Counted from the first letter of the stretch, positions 27,580 through 36,108 are shown. The stretch: 64,000 bases of DNA from JAWLBM01 sp041687675 (GCA_041687675.1 JAWLBM010000021.1:16250-80249); one strand, 5' to 3'. Made by a program: numbers and translations. Notes: generated from the letters alone by a model not told the origin.

Positions 27580-28362
27580 CTAAGGCAGACTGGCAGCAGG
27601 AATTGCGAAGGCTCGCATGACCTCCGCAGCATGACGCCGCAGTGTGTCCACCGGCGCCGCCGCCCAGTCGGAAAGCAATTCGGCATAGGTGCAGGCCGAG
27701 AAGCGGAGCCCGCCTTCGACCAGCCCGGCAAGCCGCCTCACTTCGTCTCGATGGGCAACGTGCAGTGCCGGCGGGATCGGGCGCCCATCGGGATAGCGCG
27801 TCGGTTCGTGAAAGAGATAGATCAGCGCGGCGGCCTTGCTCTGCCGGGCGGCCTGGGTGGAGAGGCCGAAGGCGTGCTTCACCAACTGGGCGGCGTCGAG
27901 GTGCCGAAAGGCAAGCGCGCCAGAGACGAGCCCGTCGCGTACCGCCTGCCATGGCCGGGTGTCCTCGCGCCAGACCGGGCGGAAGTAGGCGTCCGAAAAC
28001 TCGGGGACCGGCGTGTCCCGGAACGGCTCGAACCGCTTCGCCTCGACGCCGATCAGCGCCTCCGAAGTCTCGACGACCGCATCGAGGTGCGGATGCCTGC
28101 CACCACGCCAGGGGAACCGGACGATCTCCTCCACTGCGACCCGCATGGCCGGCCAACTCAGGTGCTGGGTCCCCGGCAATGGCGGAAGGAGGCCCGGCCG
28201 GTCGACGAACAGGCCGAAGGCACTGCAGGCGAGGGCGGCGGAGGAGGCCGGGCTCAGGAACTTCGCGTCGAGCTCCCGCCCGGCGCCCTTCGAGAGCATG
28301 CCCAGGATCTTCTGCTTCGGCAGATGGTCGAGGAGGATGTCCTCCGGCGTGAGCGGCCTCAT
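27580..28362 (-). CDS. putative restriction-endonuclease-like protein (PD-(D/E)XK motif)
   Basis: The product is 260 aa. HPHLDAVVETSEALIGVEAKRFEPF has the Asp-x(n)-Glu-Ala-Lys layout of PD-(D/E)XK nucleases, with VEEIVRFPWRGG upstream. An AALIYLFHEPTRYPDGRPIP stretch near residue 185 resembles some PGN_0703-type putative restriction enzymes. The start overlaps the end of the upstream 209-aa gene by 4 bp, so the two are coupled. No cognate methyltransferase adjoins it. Confidence 0.58.
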   Translation of the reverse strand: MRPLTPEDILLDHLPKQKILGMLSKGAGRELDAKFLSPASSAALACSAFGLFVDRPGLLPPLPGTQHLSWPAMRVAVEEIVRFPWRGGRHPHLDAVVETSEALIGVEAKRFEPFRDTPVPEFSDAYFRPVWREDTRPWQAVRDGLVSGALAFRHLDAAQLVKHAFGLSTQAARQSKAAALIYLFHEPTRYPDGRPIPPALHVAHRDEVRRLAGLVEGGLRFSACTYAELLSDWAAAPVDTLRRHAAEVMRAFAIPAASLP

Positions 28363-28988
28363 GCGGCACCTTTCGCACTCGGAAGCACCACGGGCCGGTA
28401 GCCGGCCTTCAACACCGCCACATTCGGCTGCGGGGTCAGCACCGTGACCGCCGCGGACGAGGGACGCGGGAGCGGCGGGCCATAGCCGTCCGGGTCATAG
28501 GGGAACAACCCGTCTCCAAGGACGAGGAGGGCACGTGGATCGCCGGGCATCCGCACGAAACTGCCATCGGGTAGGTCGGAAAGGTCGGCCTCGAAGGTGA
28601 CCTGGCGCCTGGCCCGCCGATCGATGCGGGCCCGCTCGAGCGCCTCGTCCATCTCCGGCGCGCGCGGTCGCGGGCCGCCCAGGGCCTCGCACCAGAAGGC
28701 GACGTAGCGATTGTAGTCAGCGCGGCGGCATTCGGCGCAGGGGCGGTGGCCGGCGGCGAGGGCGACCGCCTCGTCGAGGAAGAATAGCTCGGTGTAGCGG
28801 CCGGGCTTCATCAGCGTGCGCCGGATCCCCGGCCAGGTCGGAGTGCAGGTGATCCAGAGCCTCGTGTTCCACCGTCGCACAATCGTCCGGTTGTCGTCGT
28901 GCAGACAACCGCGGTTGCCCATAAAGAGCCCTCGGGCAGGGTGGGCGATGATCTCGCCGTCAGGCGTCACACGGTTCTGCAGCGGCAT
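28359..28988 (-). CDS. conserved hypothetical protein with CxxC centre
   Basis: The product is 209 aa from the ATG at 28988, which has GGAG 8 bases upstream; an in-frame start at 29003 lacks this. The sequence MPLQNRVTPDGEIIAHPARG, GNRGCLHDD, RYTELFFLDEAVALAAGHRP and CAECRR belongs to a widespread but uncharacterised family whose GHRPCAECR segment recalls the Ada/Me6TP metal-binding motif. It forms a two-gene minus-strand operon with the nuclease-like gene through a 4-bp overlap. Confidence 0.65.
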   Translation of the reverse strand: MPLQNRVTPDGEIIAHPARGLFMGNRGCLHDDNRTIVRRWNTRLWITCTPTWPGIRRTLMKPGRYTELFFLDEAVALAAGHRPCAECRRADYNRYVAFWCEALGGPRPRAPEMDEALERARIDRRARRQVTFEADLSDLPDGSFVRMPGDPRALLVLGDGLFPYDPDGYGPPLPRPSSAAVTVLTPQPNVAVLKAGYRPVVLPSAKGAA

Positions 28989-29079
28989 GCGGCGGCTCCT
29001 CACGCGTCGGTTCTTAACCCAAGCGCCAGCCCAACTGGGCCCGGCCGAGCTTCGGCTCCCTCAGTCTCGGTGGATTGGC

Positions 29080-29217
29080 TGACAGGAACTGTCACCGGCC
29101 CGGCGGAGACTGCATTCCGCCAGCATCGCGGCTGCGCACACCGGGCACAAGCTGGAGGCGAGGCCCCGAAGAGGCACCACTTTCCTTCTTGACATGTCGA
29201 GATGTAGGATCTATCTC
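29080..29217 (+). promoter_or_regulatory. promoter region of the first MerR-VWA operon
   Basis: TGACAG-GAA-CTGTCA at 29080-29094 is a perfect inverted repeat. Nearer the gene, TTGACA (29189-29194), a 17-bp spacer and TATCTC (29212-29217) form a promoter candidate. The palindrome GACATGTC (29191-29198) and a TGTCGA half-site, like those at the second MerR operon, overlap its -35. The leader to ATG 29225 is very short. Confidence 0.4.
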
Positions 29218-29224
29218 TCTCCCC

Positions 29225-29836
29225 ATGGCCAGCGACCCCACCCTCGACGATCTCGTCGCCGCGTCCGGGATCAATGCCCGGACGATCCGCAGCTGGATCG
29301 ACCAGGGGATTGTGCCGCGGCCACTCACCACCGGCCCGCGGGCGGCGTATCCGGCGGATGCGCTGCCGCGGCTGCTGGCGGCGAAGACGCTGCGCTACGG
29401 GCACGGGATGTCGCTGCCTGACATCCGCCAGGAGCTGACCAACGCGCCCTTCGCGCGGATCGAGGAACTGGCGGCGCGGGCGGCGGCGGCGACGCCGCTG
29501 CCGGAGGCGGGCGGCTCCGGGTCGGGGGCGCTGCAGTATCTCGCCGGCCTGCGCAAGGCCGGGGTCTTCCGCGGCGTCGACGTGCCGAAGGTGCGCGAGA
29601 CGGAGGCGGAACCGGCCGCCGCCTCGGCGCTGGAGCGGCTTGCGGCCAGCATGGAGGCGCTCGCCGGCGACCGGCGGCCGCCGCGGGCGAAGCCCTCGCG
29701 GGCCAAGACGCAGACCGTGTTCCCGGTGACGCCCGACGTCGAGATCGTCGTCCGCGGCGAGCTCGGGCCGGAGGAGACCGCGCTCTACGAGCGCATCGCC
29801 GAGCATTTCAGGACCATTCTCACCGGAGGATCGTGA
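29225..29836 (+). CDS. MerR-type transcriptional regulator paired with a VWA protein
   Basis: The product is 203 aa. The N-terminal winged helix (ASGINARTIRSWIDQGIVPR, then LRYGHGMSLPDIRQEL) is a MerR DNA-binding domain. The rest is a low-complexity Ala/Pro linker ending in VTPDVEIVVRGELGPEETALYERIAEHFRTIL, which is not a known metal- or drug-binding effector domain. The C-terminal segment could contact the VWA protein encoded 2 bp downstream. The same MerR plus VWA pairing recurs at 36159-38700. Confidence 0.78.
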   Translation: MASDPTLDDLVAASGINARTIRSWIDQGIVPRPLTTGPRAAYPADALPRLLAAKTLRYGHGMSLPDIRQELTNAPFARIEELAARAAAATPLPEAGGSGSGALQYLAGLRKAGVFRGVDVPKVRETEAEPAAASALERLAASMEALAGDRRPPRAKPSRAKTQTVFPVTPDVEIVVRGELGPEETALYERIAEHFRTILTGGS

Positions 29837-29838
29837 CC

Positions 29839-31128
29839 ATGGCCGCATCCATCGACATCCGCGCCGCCGCCGACCGGCGCCTCGCCTGGTGGCGCGGCGG
29901 ATCGGTTCGCTTCATCACGGCCACCGTGACCGCTTCGGGGGAGACCGCCGGGCCCCGCGCGGCGCTCAACCTCGGCATCGCAGTCGACACCTCGAGCTCC
30001 ATGTCCGGCGGCAAGATCGGGACGGCGAGGCGCGCGGCGCTCGCCCTCGTCGAGACGCTGGACGCGGCCGACACGCTGACGCTCACCGCCTTCTCCGAGA
30101 CGGGCGAACTCCTCCTCGACCACGTCGCCATGGACGAGGATGGCAAGGCGGCGGCGCGGCGGGCGATCGACCTCCTCGAGGCGCACGGCATGACCAACCT
30201 CTCCGAGGGCTGGCTGCTCGCTGCCGAGGGGGTGGCGAAGGCGATGCGCGAGGGCGCGGTGAGCCGCACGGTGATCGTCACCGACGGCCACACCAACCAG
30301 GGCATCCGCGACCGCGGCGAACTTGCCGCCCACGCCTCGGCGCTGAGGGCGAACGGCATCGCCACCTCCACCGTCGGTGTCGGCGACGACTACGACAGCG
30401 TCCTCCTGCAGGCGCTCTCCGCCGAGGGTGGCGGCATGATGCACGACGCGGAGTTCGACCGCGAGATCGTCGAGGTGCTGGAGGGCGAGCTCAAGGAACT
30501 GCGCGCCCTCGCGCTCGAGGCCGCCTATATCACGGTGGCCGTGCCGCCGGGCGCCGCAGCGGAGAGCCTCGGCGCCCTGCCGGCGACGCGCACCGCCGAC
30601 GGACTCCGCGTCTTCATGGGCGCGCTCGGGGCCGGGGCGAGCCGCGACCTGGTCCTGAAGCTCACCCTGCCGGGAGGGCCGATCGGGTCGGACCTCGTCG
30701 TGCGGCTCGCGGCCGAGGGGATTGCGCCGGGATCCGGCGATGCGCCGGCGGCGGACGCCGAGGTGCGCTTCGAACTGGCGCGGGGCTCGGTGAACACGCC
30801 GCAGCCGCGCGACGAGGCGGTGGCGGCGATCGTCGCCCGCACCTGGCATGCCGATGCGGCCCGCCGCGCCGCCGCGCTCAACCGGCAGGGCATGCGCGAC
30901 CAGGCGGCCGCCTGGCTGAAGCGCGAGATCCACTTCTTCGGCCGCTACGTCACCGGCATCCAGGGCGGAGCGGACCTCCTCGCCGAGCTCGAGACCATGG
31001 CCGCCGGCGCCCACCGCGACTGGGACGAGCGGACGCGCAAGGAGATCGAGGTCTCCATGTACAAGCGCAGCCGCCGCGAGACCGACTACCGCCGGACCTC
31101 GCGCGAGAGCCCGTGGGGGCGGCTCTGA
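29839..31128 (+). CDS. von Willebrand factor A (VWA) domain protein
   Basis: The product is 429 aa. AVDTSSSMSGGKIGTARRAA at about residues 50-69 is an intact MIDAS loop (D-x-S-x-S). TVIVTDGHTNQG supplies the later metal-contacting Asp. There is no signal peptide, so the protein is cytoplasmic. The C-terminal half is beta-rich, then helical (EIHFFGRYVTGIQGG) and basic. ATG 29839 lies 9 bases after GGAGG. Intracellular VWA proteins commonly act as assembly or ternary-complex factors for AAA ATPases or proteases. None adjoins it, but the phosphatase and ADP-ribosylglycohydrolases do. Confidence 0.82.
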   Translation: MAASIDIRAAADRRLAWWRGGSVRFITATVTASGETAGPRAALNLGIAVDTSSSMSGGKIGTARRAALALVETLDAADTLTLTAFSETGELLLDHVAMDEDGKAAARRAIDLLEAHGMTNLSEGWLLAAEGVAKAMREGAVSRTVIVTDGHTNQGIRDRGELAAHASALRANGIATSTVGVGDDYDSVLLQALSAEGGGMMHDAEFDREIVEVLEGELKELRALALEAAYITVAVPPGAAAESLGALPATRTADGLRVFMGALGAGASRDLVLKLTLPGGPIGSDLVVRLAAEGIAPGSGDAPAADAEVRFELARGSVNTPQPRDEAVAAIVARTWHADAARRAAALNRQGMRDQAAAWLKREIHFFGRYVTGIQGGADLLAELETMAAGAHRDWDERTRKEIEVSMYKRSRRETDYRRTSRESPWGRL

Positions 31129-31180
31129 GGTCCCCGCGAGCCCTGTCGAACCCTTCTCTTATACCGTCGAGCCATCCGCC

Positions 31181-31726
31181 ATGCGCACCAGCCTCACCCA
31201 CCCGCTCCTCATCGCCGACCTCTCCGTCCCGGGCCACCCGGGCCGGATCGGCATCACCTTCTGCCCCGGCAAGGTGGACGCGCAGTCGATGAGCGGGCCG
31301 TGGGCCCGCGACCTCGACGCCGACCTCGACGTCATCCGCGCCTGGGGCGCGGCGGCGGTGGTGACGCTGATCGAGGATCACGAGTTCGAACTCCTCAAGG
31401 TGCCCGGCCTCGCCGCCGGCGTCGCTGCCCGCGAAATGAGGTGGCACCACCTGCCGATCCGTGACGTCGACGTTCCGGGCGCCGCCTTCGAGCGGCGGTG
31501 GCGGGAGGCGGGACCGGCGCTGCACGCCCTGCTGCAGGCAGGCCAACGTGTTCTCGTCCACTGCCGCGGCGGCCTCGGCCGGGCGGGGACGGTCGCCGCC
31601 CGGCTGCTGGTAGAGGCGGGGGTCGCGCCGGGCGAGGCGATCAACATGGTGCGCAAGGTCCGGCCAGGGGCGATCGAGACGCGCCGGCAGGAGGACCATG
31701 TGCGCGGGCTGCGGGCGCAGGCATGA
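31181..31726 (+). CDS. dual-specificity/tyrosine phosphatase-like protein
   Basis: The product is 181 aa. LVHCRGGLGRAGTVAARLL near residue 127 is the C-x5-R-(S/A) phosphate-binding loop of the Cys-dependent phosphatase fold. LPIRDVDVP about 45 residues earlier supplies the general-acid Asp. It resembles the CDKN3-like/atypical dual-specificity group. It lies between the VWA gene and the ADP-ribosylglycohydrolase gene on the same strand with short gaps. The target could be a phosphoprotein or a phospho-nucleotide. Confidence 0.8.
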   Translation: MRTSLTHPLLIADLSVPGHPGRIGITFCPGKVDAQSMSGPWARDLDADLDVIRAWGAAAVVTLIEDHEFELLKVPGLAAGVAAREMRWHHLPIRDVDVPGAAFERRWREAGPALHALLQAGQRVLVHCRGGLGRAGTVAARLLVEAGVAPGEAINMVRKVRPGAIETRRQEDHVRGLRAQA

Positions 31727-31743
31727 GATCGGGGGGAACTGAG

Positions 31744-32655
31744 ATGGCCGAACGGATGGAATTTCGCACCGACGCCGCCATGCTCGACCGGGCTGTCGGC
31801 GCCCTCGTCGGGCTGGCGGTGGGCGATGCGGTCGGGACCACCCTCGAGTTCACCGCGAAGCCCGCCGAGCCGGTGCTGTTCGACATGGTCGGCGGCGGGC
31901 CGTTCCGGATGCCGGCGGGCGGGTGGACGGACGACACCTCGATGGCGCTGGCGCTCGCCGACAGCCTCCTCCACGACCCGGACCTCGATCCGAAGGACCT
32001 GATGGACCGTTTTGTGGCCTGGCACCAGCGAGGCGACTACTCCCACACCGGCACCTGCTTCGACATCGGCAACACCGTAGGCGCGGCGCTGCGTCGATAC
32101 CGGGAGACCGGGGACCCGGTCGCGGGCTCGACCGATCCCCGCTCGGCTGGAAACGGCGCGCTGATGCGGCTCGCGCCCGTTGCGGTGCGCCATCCCTTCG
32201 ATGCCGAGCGCCGGCGCCGGGTGGCGGCGCTGCAGACGCGGACGACGCACGGGGCGGCCGAGGCGGTGGCTATGTCGGAGCTCTACGCCGACCTGATCGC
32301 GGCCCTCATCGCCGGCGAGCCGGTCGCGGCGGTGCTCGACGCGGCGGAGGCCCGGCTCCCCGGCTGGCGGGGTGCGCCGCGCGAGGCGATCCGCGGGTCG
32401 GGCTACGTCATGCATTCGGCGACGGCGGCGCTCTGGGCCTTCTCGCAGGCGACGGACTTCCGCGAGGCGGTGCTTCTCGCCGCCAACCTCGGCGAGGACG
32501 CCGACACCACGGCGGCGATCACGGGCCAGCTCGCGGGCGCGGCCTGGGGGATGAGCGGCGTCCCGGCCGAGTGGCTGGAGCGCCTCCTCTGGCGCGAGCG
32601 GATCGAGGTGACGGCCCGCCAGCTCGCCGTTGCAGGACTGGGCGACCGGATTTGA
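31744..32655 (+). CDS. ADP-ribosylglycohydrolase family protein (first copy)
   Basis: The product is 303 aa. The DraG/ARH fold shows GALVGLAVGDAVGTTLEF, then GWTDDTSMALALADSL with the TDDT metal ligands, SAGNGALMRLAPVA and NLGEDADTTAAITGQLAGA, where D-A-D-T completes the dinuclear Mg or Mn site. These enzymes remove ADP-ribose from proteins, DNA bases or nucleic-acid ends. The gene is 17 bp after the phosphatase. A second, shorter homologue lies 270 bp downstream. Confidence 0.88.
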   Translation: MAERMEFRTDAAMLDRAVGALVGLAVGDAVGTTLEFTAKPAEPVLFDMVGGGPFRMPAGGWTDDTSMALALADSLLHDPDLDPKDLMDRFVAWHQRGDYSHTGTCFDIGNTVGAALRRYRETGDPVAGSTDPRSAGNGALMRLAPVAVRHPFDAERRRRVAALQTRTTHGAAEAVAMSELYADLIAALIAGEPVAAVLDAAEARLPGWRGAPREAIRGSGYVMHSATAALWAFSQATDFREAVLLAANLGEDADTTAAITGQLAGAAWGMSGVPAEWLERLLWRERIEVTARQLAVAGLGDRI

Positions 32656-32740
32656 CACCGGGCGGAGAGAGGATGTGATCCGGAGGGCCAGCTCGGCACG
32701 GCCGAGGGCACGACAGCGTCCTCACCTGCCGGACCGGACC

Positions 32741-32787
32741 CTCTCCCCCCTTGCGGGGGAGAGCTGGAGAGGGGGGTGGCCACCCCT
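32741..32787. repeat. intergenic hairpin repeat
   Basis: CTCTCCCCC-CTTGC-GGGGGAGAG (32741-32763) is a perfect 9-bp-arm hairpin. It is followed by the palindrome GGGGTGGCCACCCC (32774-32787). Such CTCTCCCC/GGGGAGAG units are common dispersed intergenic repeats in GC-rich Proteobacteria. Nothing else is seen in the 270-bp gap. Confidence 0.6.
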
Positions 32788-32926
32788 CCGCCGACGCAAC
32801 CGTCGACGCAGGTCTGCCCGGGTTGGAGAGGCTGGAACGGCGAGACCCCCATCAGCCACCGAGCACACCCGCGGTCCGCCTGACACCAGGCAAGAAGCGT
32901 GCAACGAGTTGGAAAGGAGCCTTCCC

Positions 32927-33733
32927 ATGATCGGTGCCATCGCCGGTGACGTGATCGGGTCGATCTACGAGCACCGCAACCTGAAGTCCAAGGACTTCCC
33001 GCTGTTCTCGCCGGACTGCCGGTTCACCGACGACACAGTGCTGACCGTGGCGGTGGCGGATTGCATTCTCAACGACGGCGACTTCGGCGAGGCAATACAG
33101 TCCTGGGCGCGGCGCTATCCCTCCCGCGGCTACGGCGGCACCTTCCGGCGCCGGATGTGGGACGACGCCCGGCGGCCCTACGGCAGCTTCGGCAACGGCT
33201 CGGCGATGCGCGTGTCGCCAGTCGCGCACCTCGCCCGCGACGACGCCCACGCGCTGGAGCTCGCCGCCGCCTCGGCCGCCTGCACCCATGACCACCCGCA
33301 GGGCATCGCGGGCGCGCAGGCGGTCACGCTGGCGATGCGTCTCGCCATGGCCGGCCACGCGCCGGCAGTGATCCGGGCGGAGGTGTCGCGCAGCTTCGGC
33401 TACGACCTCTCGGCCTCCGTCGACCAGATCCGCCCGGCCTACCGCTTCGACGTCACCTGCCAGGGCTCGGTCCCGCAGGCGATCACCTGCGCCCTCGAGG
33501 CCACCTCCTTCGAGGACGCTATCCGCAACGCGATCTCGATCGGCGGCGACAGCGACACCATCGCCGCCATTGCCGGCGGCATCGCGGAAGTGATGTTCGG
33601 GGTGCCGAGGGAGATCGTGGAGCGAACCCGGGCGCACCTCAGGCCCGACATCCTGGCGGTGGTGGACCTCGTCGAGGCGATGACCCGCCAGCGGCGGGCC
33701 GGCATGGCGGTAGCGGGAGGAACGGTGCATTGA
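32927..33733 (+). CDS. ADP-ribosylglycohydrolase family protein (second copy)
   Basis: The product is 268 aa from ATG 32927, preceded by GGAAAGGAG. It starts directly with MIGAIAGDVIGSIYEHRNLK. FTDDTVLTVAVADCIL, NGSAMRVSPVAHLA and AISIGGDSDTIAAIAGGIAE complete the metal centre. It is only distantly related to the copy at 31744, so this is not a recent tandem duplication. The two enzymes probably act on different ADP-ribosylated substrates. Its stop overlaps the next gene. Confidence 0.88.
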   Translation: MIGAIAGDVIGSIYEHRNLKSKDFPLFSPDCRFTDDTVLTVAVADCILNDGDFGEAIQSWARRYPSRGYGGTFRRRMWDDARRPYGSFGNGSAMRVSPVAHLARDDAHALELAAASAACTHDHPQGIAGAQAVTLAMRLAMAGHAPAVIRAEVSRSFGYDLSASVDQIRPAYRFDVTCQGSVPQAITCALEATSFEDAIRNAISIGGDSDTIAAIAGGIAEVMFGVPREIVERTRAHLRPDILAVVDLVEAMTRQRRAGMAVAGGTVH

Positions 33734-34431
33734 CGGGCCTGGTCGTCCATGTCCCGCACGCGAGCCTCGCGATCCCGCCCGAGGTCCGCAGCCAGTTCGT
33801 CCTTGACGACGCCGCGCTCGCGGAGGAGGCCCACCTGTCGGCGGACCTCTGGACGGACGAGCTCGCCCGGGCGGCGTGGCCGGACGCGGTCCAGGTGGTC
33901 GCCCCGGTGTCGCGCCTCGTCGTCGACGTGGAGCGCTACGCGGACGATGCCCTCGAGCCGATGGCGGCGGTCCGCCGCGGCATGGTCTACGCGTGCCGGC
34001 ACGACGGTGCGCCTCTCCGGCGTGGGGTCACCGAGGAGGAGCGGGAGGCGCTGCGGCGGACCTGGTACGAGCCTCACTGGAGGTGGCTGCGGGAAGTTGC
34101 TGCCGGGCAGGTGCTGGTCGACCTCCACAGCTACCCGGTCGATCCCTGGCCGGTGGAGCCGGACCCGGCCGCCCCGCGCCCGGCGATCGACCTCGGCACC
34201 GACCCGGCGCTGACGCCGCCGGCGTGGACGGCCACGCTGCGGCGCCATTTCCAATCCGCGGGCTGGAATGTCGGCGAGAACACGCCCTACGCCGGGGTGA
34301 TCGACGCCGGAGCCCGGGCCGCCGTGATGATCGAGATCCGGCGCGACCTCGTCGGCGACGGGCCGGGCGGACCCGGCTGGTCCGCGCTCGTCGAGGCGCT
34401 GCGGACGATGCCGATCCCTCTCCACGCGTGA
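33730..34431 (+). CDS. N-formylglutamate amidohydrolase-like protein
   Basis: The product is 233 aa. VVHVPHASLAIPPEVR (His ligand), VAPVSRLVVDVERYADD, VLVDLHSYPV and IEIRRDLV are the conserved blocks of the FGase family, zinc hydrolases that cleave N-formylglutamate. The only start in frame is TTG 33730, overlapping the upstream stop by four bases, so translation relies on coupling. Outside a histidine-degradation locus and inside an island, the substrate is open; it could act on another formyl or acyl amide. Confidence 0.8.
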   Translation: MTGLVVHVPHASLAIPPEVRSQFVLDDAALAEEAHLSADLWTDELARAAWPDAVQVVAPVSRLVVDVERYADDALEPMAAVRRGMVYACRHDGAPLRRGVTEEEREALRRTWYEPHWRWLREVAAGQVLVDLHSYPVDPWPVEPDPAAPRPAIDLGTDPALTPPAWTATLRRHFQSAGWNVGENTPYAGVIDAGARAAVMIEIRRDLVGDGPGGPGWSALVEALRTMPIPLHA

Positions 34432-34471
34432 ACCGCTGCGACCCGACCGACCTGAAAGACCGGAGCCGCCC

Positions 34472-34963
34472 ATGACCGCCACGCCCCGCATCCCGATGAG
34501 CCCGGCCGAACTGCCGCAGCAGCGGATCCACTCCGTCGTCGGCCTGCCGCCCCGGCCGGATCCCTTCGAGTTCGGGGTCGGCTACGGCGACTTCCCGGAG
34601 GGCATCGTGCCGAAGCGCGGGGTGCCGCGGTTGCCGTCGATGCTGGCGCAGGTCGAGTGGGCGCAGTCGCCTTGGAACAACGGGATCACCGCCTTCTACC
34701 TGCAGCGACGGAGCCGCGTCTGGCTGCTCTGGACGCGATCCCTTGACGACAACGCCTGGCCCTGGCGGTGGGACTGGCTCCCGGTCGGCTGGTGCCCGCG
34801 GCGCGGCGTCGACGAGCGGCAGGCGGCGATGCACCTGCTGCTCGAGTACTGGCGCTTCGAGACCGGCGGCGAGGGCCGGCCCTACGACTGGATCAACGAG
34901 GAGGGCGACCTCTCGGTCGCCGACCTCGAGGCGATCGTGCGGGAGATGAAGTCCGGCGGATGA
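34472..34963 (+). CDS. hypothetical protein, Trp-rich
   Basis: The product is 163 aa. It contains NNGITAFYLQRRSRVWLLWT and a tryptophan-dense WPWRWDWLPVGWCPRRG segment near residue 100, then an acidic helical tail. No signal peptide and no known motif are seen. It follows the amidohydrolase-like gene by 40 bp and probably ends this operon, since the next gene is on the other strand. Confidence 0.55.
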   Translation: MTATPRIPMSPAELPQQRIHSVVGLPPRPDPFEFGVGYGDFPEGIVPKRGVPRLPSMLAQVEWAQSPWNNGITAFYLQRRSRVWLLWTRSLDDNAWPWRWDWLPVGWCPRRGVDERQAAMHLLLEYWRFETGGEGRPYDWINEEGDLSVADLEAIVREMKSGG

Positions 34964-34969
34964 GCCGCC

Positions 34970-35218
34970 TCACCGCCCGAACAGGGCGGTCCCGGCGAGG
35001 CTCTTCTGGCCGCGCGCGGGGCGGATCGGGCGGGCGGCGAGGCGCTCGAGAAGGGCGCGGGTGCCGATCGGCTCGGCGCCGGGAATCACCAGCTGGTCGC
35101 CCTCGGCGGCGTAGGAGGGCCGCTTCGGCGGCCTCGCCCGCGCCGGGCGTTCGGTGCCGGGGATCACGTATTGCAGGCCGGCCGCGGTCGGCTCGACGGG
35201 GAAAGAGGGCTTGGTCAT
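34970..35218 (-). CDS. small conserved hypothetical protein
   Basis: The product is 82 aa from the ATG at 35218. LQYVIPGTERPARA and a second QLVIPGAEPIGTRALLERLA are internal repeats of the form L-Q/V-x-V/I-IPG-x-E. They suggest two copies of a short binding motif. The sequence is basic. It is convergent with the 163-aa gene, ending 6 bp from it. The function is unknown. Confidence 0.5.
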   Translation of the reverse strand: MTKPSFPVEPTAAGLQYVIPGTERPARARPPKRPSYAAEGDQLVIPGAEPIGTRALLERLAARPIRPARGQKSLAGTALFGR

Positions 35219-35427
35219 GGCAGGGTCTCCGAAGGGAGAGGCTAGCATCCGCCCGGCACGGCGCGAGGGGGCGGTTGCGGCGCGGCCGGGGTTGTCGACA
35301 GGTTTCGGCAGGGCGATGCGACACGTTCCGGACGTCGCCGCGGCTCGTTGTTTGACCGACCATGTCCGTGGCCGAGTTCCTGCTGGCTCGCTCACCGTCA
35401 CCGGAACCGGGAACCGCGCCGCCGGCC

Positions 35428-35449
35428 TGCTGACATTCACACGTCAGCA
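35428..35449. promoter_or_regulatory. inverted repeat upstream of the microprotein genes
   Basis: TGCTGAC-N8-GTCAGCA has perfect 7-bp arms and lies about 105 bp before the first microprotein gene, in a 335-bp region (35219-35553) that holds no gene. It is a candidate operator. A TTTGTCAC follows it directly. Confidence 0.4.
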
Positions 35450-35553
35450 TTTGTCACCCCGGCCGCCTACATTCCATCTCGCGGCCGGCGGCGAGGATGC
35501 CGGATTGCGGACCGGGGGCGAATCATTCCCCCGCCAATCGGGAGGGCCGGGCG

Positions 35554-35637
35554 ATGGGGCAGCTGACCAAGCTTCTGTTCTGGCTCGCCATGTTCGTGAT
35601 CACGCTGGCGCTTTTCGTTCGGATCCCCGGCAACTGA
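35554..35637 (+). CDS. 27-aa single-TM microprotein
   Basis: The reading is MGQLTKLLFWLAMFVITLAL, then FVRIPGN and a stop. GGAGGG lies 11 bases before the ATG. Almost the whole chain is one hydrophobic helix with a positively charged N-side (K6) and a short polar end, typical of bacterial membrane microproteins or type I toxins. A second microprotein gene starts 9 bp after its stop. Confidence 0.55.
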   Translation: MGQLTKLLFWLAMFVITLALFVRIPGN

Positions 35638-35646
35638 GGACGCACC

Positions 35647-35724
35647 ATGGCTGGATTGATCAAGTTCCTCGTCGGCCTCGGCCTCATCGTCCTGGGGGTG
35701 GCCTACATCCTCGCCATGGACTGA
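35647..35724 (+). CDS. 25-aa single-TM microprotein
   Basis: The reading is MAGLIKFLVGLGLIVLGVAY, then ILAMD and a stop. It has one transmembrane helix and follows the 27-aa gene by 9 bp. GGA from the preceding stop region (CTGAGGACGC) may serve as ribosome site. The pair are similar in size and topology but not in sequence. They could form a small hetero-oligomer in the inner membrane. Confidence 0.5.
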   Translation: MAGLIKFLVGLGLIVLGVAYILAMD

Positions 35725-35760
35725 GGGTCGGGTGAACAACAGAATATTTGTCGAAAGGCA

Positions 35761-35797
35761 TTGAACCCGGACATTGTGACACATACCTTGTCGAAAC
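35761..35797 (+). promoter_or_regulatory. promoter with MerR-type operator TGACACA-N5-TGTCGAAAC
   Basis: TTGAAC (35761-35766), 17 bp and TACCTT (35784-35789) form a promoter candidate. The operator TGACACA-TACCT-TGTCGAAAC (35777-35797) overlaps the -10. The same operator, with identical flanks and a five-base spacer, occurs in reverse orientation at 36123-36143 before the second merR gene. This implies shared control by that regulator. Confidence 0.6.
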
Positions 35798-35849
35798 GGC
35801 GCCGCCCACCGGATTGCGCGGCCGGCGCCTCTCCCGGGAGGAGATCGCC

Positions 35850-36038
35850 ATGAAGGGGAAGCTTTCGAAGAGGACGCCACGGCCCGTGGCCGCCGGGACA
35901 GCCGGCAGGGGGGCCACCGTCCGGGCGGCGCCGGTTGCGCCGGCCACCACGACCCCGATCCCGCGGCCGCAGGAGGAGGTCCCCGTGACCTCCTGGGCCC
36001 GCCGCGAGGCGGAGTGGATCCGCGACAACGGCTGGTGA
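35850..36038 (+). CDS. 62-aa basic/Pro-rich hypothetical protein with acidic C-terminus
   Basis: The reading begins MKGKLSKRTPRPVAAGTAGR and ends TSWARREAEWIRDNGW. GGGAGGAG sits 6-13 bases upstream of ATG 35850. The first two-thirds is low-complexity Ala/Pro/Thr, and the last ~16 residues are a conserved-looking amphipathic helix. It shares an operator with the second MerR-VWA operon and is followed by a perfect hairpin, so it appears to be its own transcription unit in the same regulon. The function is unknown. Confidence 0.55.
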   Translation: MKGKLSKRTPRPVAAGTAGRGATVRAAPVAPATTTPIPRPQEEVPVTSWARREAEWIRDNGW

Positions 36039-36060
36039 CCGGGCGCCAGCGCGCCCGGTG
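36039..36060 (+). terminator. hairpin after the 62-aa gene
   Basis: ACCGGGCGC-CAGC-GCGCCCGGT is a perfect 9-bp stem with a 4-base loop, immediately after the TGA. There is no T-run, but its position supports transcription ending before the merR promoter. Confidence 0.5.
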
Positions 36061-36108
36061 ATCGAAGGCCCGCACCCGGCGATGCCGGAACGGGCCCCCA
36101 AGGAAAGG

